This document shows positions 60,268 through 64,000 of a stretch of DNA of 64,000 nt, piece after piece (positions within the stretch are counted from its first letter, which is position 1; each line of letters opens with the position of its first letter). A program made the translations under genes and the position numbers. The notes below the pieces were generated by a model. That model was not told the origin of the DNA and searched no databases. It was given only the letters and a program-made list of their open reading frames with translations. The stretch comes from Firmicutes bacterium UBA3572. Lineage in GTDB: Bacteria > Bacillota > Desulfotomaculia > Desulfotomaculales > Desulforudaceae. Location: the NCBI GenBank assembly GCA_002375985.1, contig DFNH01000034.1:44987-108986 (forward strand), given 5' to 3'.

Positions 60268-60426
60268 TCTTACTGGTTCCGGGAAAGCCGGCAACGGCAA
60301 CCTGTGGCCACAGATACCTGACCGTGAGGTGGTCAATTTTTACGTTGTCAGAGTGGACAAGTTTTTGGTTGACGAACATAACAGAGAGTTCTTCCAGCAG
60401 TTTGAAAATTACAGGGGGTTGTTGTT

Positions 60427-60894
60427 GTGGTGTATGGTAAGACATTTTCCTGGTATTTTGCCTATGGTTCCAACATGGACGCCGAGCGAATGAAGAAGCG
60501 GGTGGGACGCCTACCCGATCGCATATCGGGGGCACTCAGAAACTGGCGCCTGGAGTTCAACAAAGCATCGAAAGACGTCCCCGGCGCGGGTTTTGCCAAC
60601 ATTGCGCCTTGTCTGGGCGAAGGAGTGGAGGGCGTCTTGTACCTCCTTTCGGATGAGGAATTGCAGGAGCTTGACCGGCACGAAGGCGTTCCTCACCACT
60701 ACAAGCGCCATCAGGTCTGCGTAGAGCGACAGGGCACGGGCAAGGTCGTGACCGCCGTGACTTACGTGGCGAATTCCGGTAAGGTGCGGAGCGGGCTGAA
60801 GCCCACCCGCAAGTACCTGAATCATCTTTTGGCCGGAGCAGATTGCCTGAGCGAGGAATACGTGCGGCGCCTGCAGGCCGTGGAGACTCTCTGA
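60427..60894 (+). CDS. Gamma-glutamylcyclotransferase-fold protein
   Basis: Predicted cyclotransferase of the AIG2/GGCT family, releasing 5-oxoproline from gamma-glutamyl-amines or peptides. The 155-residue protein shows the substrate loop YGSN at 13-16, the catalytic-base region LDRHEGVPHHY with E86, and AVTYVANSGKV further on. GTG start with weak ribosome site. It follows the IS21 debris immediately and precedes the nuclease-like gene by 31 bases. Its substrate is not known. Confidence 0.85.
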   Translation: MVYGKTFSWYFAYGSNMDAERMKKRVGRLPDRISGALRNWRLEFNKASKDVPGAGFANIAPCLGEGVEGVLYLLSDEELQELDRHEGVPHHYKRHQVCVERQGTGKVVTAVTYVANSGKVRSGLKPTRKYLNHLLAGADCLSEEYVRRLQAVETL

Positions 60895-60925
60895 AGTAAG
60901 TTAGGAAACCCGGGGAGGGATCGAA

Positions 60926-61513
60926 ATGACGGTTCAGTTCGAGGAGGTTTTCCGCAGCGAGAATCCCACGCGGGACAAATTCCTTTCGCGTCTTTTTGGT
61001 TTGTTTAACGAAGAGGTGGTCCGGCACTGGTGCAGGTGTCCCGTAGTCCCTTACGAGGACCTGGGGCGGCCTACCCTACGCACGCCGGGGGAAGTGCGGG
61101 GACACACCCTGGACTTTACTCTTCGGCACAGAAAAACGGGCAAAGTCTTTGTTGCGGAGATGAAGTGCGAGCTGGAATTCGAGAATTACCGCTATCTGCG
61201 ACTTACCGGAGCCTGGCAGCTGCAGCATCATCGAAGCACGGCGTTCCAAAAGCTGTTGCACTTAGCAAAAGATCCCGGAGCGTTTGAGACGCGGGTGGGC
61301 GGCCGTAAGGTCGGGGTTGATGGGGCCATCCTGATTTGGGGGGCAGTTGCCCCTGAAGGGCGAAGCGCGGTGATCGCGCAGTACGATTTTGCTGACGTGC
61401 TGTCGGTGGAGGCAATGGTAAACGACCTCCGCCGGTGGAAGCCAGCCGGCTGGGTCGAAACGCTTGGCCAACTTCGGCGTTGGAGCAACGAACTTTTTGA
61501 TTTTCTTGTGTAA
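60926..61513 (+). CDS. PD-(D/E)XK-like protein of unknown function
   Basis: 195 residues without a family I recognise. HTLDFTLRHRKTGKVFVAEM then KCELEFENY contains a D63...E78-x-K80 arrangement on predicted beta strands, the hallmark of PD-(D/E)XK nucleases, although DNA cleavage is inference. The C terminus is rich in tryptophan (RRWKPAGWVETLGQLRRWSN). ATG follows GGGGAGGG. Its location among mobile-element remnants and beside a PLD-fold protein suggests accessory function, perhaps restriction or repair. Confidence 0.75.
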   Translation: MTVQFEEVFRSENPTRDKFLSRLFGLFNEEVVRHWCRCPVVPYEDLGRPTLRTPGEVRGHTLDFTLRHRKTGKVFVAEMKCELEFENYRYLRLTGAWQLQHHRSTAFQKLLHLAKDPGAFETRVGGRKVGVDGAILIWGAVAPEGRSAVIAQYDFADVLSVEAMVNDLRRWKPAGWVETLGQLRRWSNELFDFLV

Positions 61514-61576
61514 AAGGAGAGGCACCTTGGCGGATGGCGGCGGCGCGGGTTTCATCCTCAGACTTCGGCACCAACT

Positions 61577-62668
61577 TCAAAGCCGATGGAATGTACTTCG
61601 AAGAATGAAATCACATACTTTCTGTTTATTGGCAAGGTTTTTAGGAATTACCAGCCCTGCGATAGGAGAAGCCCATATCTTCTCGGCAGCGTTTGCGTAA
61701 GATTTCCAAACATCTACTGAGCGATTTAACTCGGTAATTTGCTCCCATGAGCGGATCTTCCACCCCAATGGAGTGTATTTTTGTGTAGAGTCTGCCAGGT
61801 CGTCCCATAAATCATCCACTAGGAGCCATACAGTTCGCTCAGGTGTCCGTGCCGGCCTCTTCGGCTTTCCAACCCAAACAGACGCTAGCCAGATATTACC
61901 AACTGTTAAGCTAATGCGGTTGGAATGTATACCAAACCACGCCTCCTTGAATGTTTTTTCAGGTAGCCATTGAAAGGCATTTTCGAAGAAACGAACAAAC
62001 TCCCGTGCAAGTTCAGCGTTAAACTTAATATAACCCCATTCTTCGACTTTTCTTGCCCAATCTCCTTTCTGGATAGACCTCGATGCAGTGGAAACTACTT
62101 TTCGTTTAGGTTTAGGAAAAGTAATTTTCCCTCCTCGTAGATGATCATCTGCCTGGCGAAGCTTACGCTCTATTTGCTGCAATTCATCAATAGTTACTCT
62201 TTGCGCGGTGAGAACATGTTGCATACACCTCAGCCAATCAGCATCTATCTTCCGTGCTTTAGAAAACCACTCCTCTACGATGTTGAGAAGATCTTTTGTT
62301 TCTTCTTCTCCGTCTATAAGCACTCCAACCTCGAGATTCTCTTCAAGTCCTGATTGTGTTAAATTGGCAGAGGTTACAATGGCAGTAGTGTGATCCGCAA
62401 TGTATACTTTTGCATGGAGATTATCCACCAACCGGATATCCGCACCTACTTGAAGAAGCCATTCAATGGCAGCTATATCACTAGAACCGTTTAGGAAATC
62501 CCTTAAGTTTCCAACAGTCAGAACCCGATAATACACGTGCCTATTCTGACCAAGAATGTACTGCAACGCACCGTTCTTTATCCAAGGTGTTACTACTACA
62601 AATTCTGAATCGGCTTTCTCGTATAGCCGGCGTATTTCATCAGCCAGTGGTGGAAATAGCACTTTCAT
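61577..62668 (-). CDS. Phospholipase-D-fold protein, single HKD motif
   Basis: 363 residues. The N-terminal half is a PLD-like domain with one motif: HAKVYIAD (H85, K87, D92) followed by SANLTQSGLEEN. One HKD per chain means it would act as a dimer, as in Nuc-type nucleases and NgoFVII-like restriction enzymes. The C-terminal half (about 180-363) is unique, with many tryptophans (DWARKVEEWGYIKFNAELAR). ATG behind GAGGAGGTG. It is visibly more A/T-rich than its surroundings, suggesting recent acquisition. Opposite in strand to the PD-(D/E)XK-like gene, ending 63 bases from it. Confidence 0.82.
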   Translation of the reverse strand: MKVLFPPLADEIRRLYEKADSEFVVVTPWIKNGALQYILGQNRHVYYRVLTVGNLRDFLNGSSDIAAIEWLLQVGADIRLVDNLHAKVYIADHTTAIVTSANLTQSGLEENLEVGVLIDGEEETKDLLNIVEEWFSKARKIDADWLRCMQHVLTAQRVTIDELQQIERKLRQADDHLRGGKITFPKPKRKVVSTASRSIQKGDWARKVEEWGYIKFNAELAREFVRFFENAFQWLPEKTFKEAWFGIHSNRISLTVGNIWLASVWVGKPKRPARTPERTVWLLVDDLWDDLADSTQKYTPLGWKIRSWEQITELNRSVDVWKSYANAAEKIWASPIAGLVIPKNLANKQKVCDFILRSTFHRL

Positions 62669-63148
62669 AGTCTTTCACCTCCTCAACGACGGCGTATAAC
62701 GGTTCCGGGGCAAGTCCGAATTATGGTGTAGCAACCAGAAGGGAGCATCCATCACATGACCATTCTCGCTGCCGTGAAGTGGCTGGAAGACCGCTTACTC
62801 GGGTGCGGAATTCCTACCTCATCGACGAAATAAGGTGGCGAACCAAACAACTGCCAGGAGGGAATCCCTGTGATGATCATGGTTCGACGCGCAAGCTCGG
62901 GTTCCTGCGGAGGTGAAGAATAATGCTGCGCCCTCCGGCAGGAACAGAGCCGCCGGATATCGTTCCTGGACCAGTATGGACGCAAGCCGCCCGGCAGGTT
63001 TGCACTCGTCAGTCCACGACCGGATCAACTGGGTTCGTTTTTGCCGGAATCCCTGGCACAAACGGGCACCTCATTCCAGTAGTCTCACGAAAATCGGGCA
63101 GCGCCTGGATGCCGGCGGAAAGCGCCGGGCTAAAGCGCCGGGCTTTCG
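62669..63148. other. Gene-poor stretch before transposase remnant
   Basis: No gene can be supported here. A 25-codon frame from 62756 (MTILAAVKWLEDRLLGCGIP...) has no family, and longer frames on both strands have compositions typical of non-coding shadows. GC-rich hairpin arms (CGCCGGGC/AGCGCCGGGC near 63112-63143) are present. It is probably decayed mobile DNA. Confidence 0.35.
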
Positions 63149-63739
63149 TTGAACGAGCACCTGATCCGTAAGGCATCGGAAGAAAAGCTCTTAAAAAGCC
63201 GCAACAAAGTACGGGTGGACACCACCGTGGTCGAGGCCGACATCCATCACCCCACCGATTCCGGCTCAGGTAGCAGACACGGTGCGGGTGGTGACACGCC
63301 TGGCGAAACAAGTTCAGGCCGCTTTGAGTGGCGCCGGAGCTGCCGCCCGGGACCGCACGCGCAGCATTAAAGAAACGGATGCTCCAGATCACCAGGGTAT
63401 TAAAGCGGCGCACAGGAGACGCCATCCAGGAAGTGCGGCGGATTACTGGAGACTTGAGCCGATCAGGAGCCGAGAAGACCCTGCAGAGTGCTCAGGATAT
63501 GATACAACACCTGCGGCAGGAGACCCGGCGCATCAGCGATGCGGTCCAGGCCGGGCAACAACGCCTCACCACGCAATTGGCGAAAGTTCTGGATTTGGGT
63601 GAACGGATCGTCCAGGGTGAGCTTCTTTGACCCGGAAGCCCGGCCTATCAAGCGCGGCAAGGCTCATCAGGAAAACGAGTTCGGCTATAAAGCGTGCCTG
63701 ACCGATCAAGTTTTCAAGGATCGACTTGCCGGAAAGTAA
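63149..63739 (+). pseudogene. Transposase remnant with several frameshifts
   Basis: Pieces of one transposase appear in order but in different frames: KVRVDTTVVEADIHHPTDSG (63200-63260), RVVTRLAKQVQAALSGAGAA (63283-63345), ITRVLKRRTGDAIQEVRRIT with LAKVLDLGERIVQ (63388-63620), and SFFDPEARPIKRGKAHQENE then FGYKACLTDQV (63620-63700). The RVDTTVVE and DPEARPIKRGK motifs are those of an IS5/IS1182/ISNCY-type DDE transposase. At least three frameshifts and missing 5' and 3' parts rule out activity. Confidence 0.65.
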
Positions 63740-64000
63740 TCGGCAAAATGCTTTTTTCCGCAGGTCGGTGTCAAACTTGCATTTGAGGATGGTGGCTTGC
63801 GTCCACGGATATGTCTAAATGGTGTTTGGCCTCATTTTAGATGAAGCGGGGCAACCCGGTTAACCAAGACTCTCAAGGCGTTAAGCCGAAATTTTCCCCT
63901 CGTCTGGTAGCTCGGTCAGGCTCGGGGGCGGTGAGGTTTTGAGATTCTTACAGTGGCTTGACGCGGTCCCAGTGGACGGTATGAGTAAAATTAACTCGGG
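63740..64000. other. Unassigned end of window
   Basis: No frame of useful length or recognisable motif. It may hold the end of the decayed element, but I see no terminal inverted repeat. Confidence 0.3.

Noticed and set aside
1..64000. CRISPR array, rRNA operon or tRNA cluster
   Set aside because: No regularly spaced direct repeats and no rRNA or tRNA signature were seen on either strand.

Overview
The window is about 60% G+C and reads as the near-origin region of an anaerobic, endospore-forming Clostridia-type Firmicute. A sulfate-reducing or acetogenic lineage such as Desulfotomaculum/Desulforudis would fit, but the species is an inference. Spore formation is shown by spoVT, yabP, yabQ and spoIIE. 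Anaerobic energy metabolism is suggested by formate-THF ligase, a large HdrA-type flavoprotein with an HdrCB-like partner, and FeoAAB ferrous iron uptake. No rRNA, tRNA or CRISPR array was found.

Layout. 1-19.4 kb keeps the order known from Bacillus and relatives: prs(partial)-rplY-pth-mfd-spoVT-mazG-hup-rqcP-yabP-yabQ-(two reverse membrane genes, an HTH gene)-divIC-(reverse hisG)-ppx-spoIIE-tilS-ftsH-ndk. 19.4-28 kb holds fhs, a structured and repeat-containing intergenic region, a DUF134 regulator, an Mrp ATPase and the two-gene hdr operon. 28-30.7 kb is folP-folB-folK plus an unknown gene. 30.7-34 kb has a fluoride riboswitch in front of a cation/proton antiporter, a universal stress protein, a dynamin remnant and a sirtuin. 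34-41 kb carries two cofactor operons, DUF2520-panB-panC-panD and nadA-nadB-nadC. 41-49 kb returns to the conserved backbone (birA, coaX, dusB, greA, lysS), with a divergent GreA-family gene, a Ca/Na antiporter and an acyl-ACP-reductase-like gene set into it. 49-52.6 kb is the feo operon behind a DtxR-like iron box.

52.6-64 kb is accessory: an HD-GYP protein, a 12-TM membrane regulator with a LuxR output domain, a 1235-residue secreted beta-helix/Ig/FN3 protein, and decayed mobile DNA (DUF1670 gene, IS21 istA/istB, another transposase). Among the debris are intact genes for a gamma-glutamylcyclotransferase-fold protein, a PD-(D/E)XK-like protein and a phospholipase-D-fold protein.

Regulation visible in the sequence includes a Spo0A-type spoIIE promoter with a 21-bp spacer, a sigma-G-like promoter before spoVT, good sigma-A promoters before ftsH, DUF134, hdrA, nadA, feoA and the fluoride riboswitch, several intrinsic terminators, a tandem 22-bp repeat upstream of hdrA, and a 49-bp dispersed repeat built around inverted DnaA-box sequences. 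Where several starts were possible, I chose the one with the best-spaced ribosome binding site; many genes use GTG or TTG.
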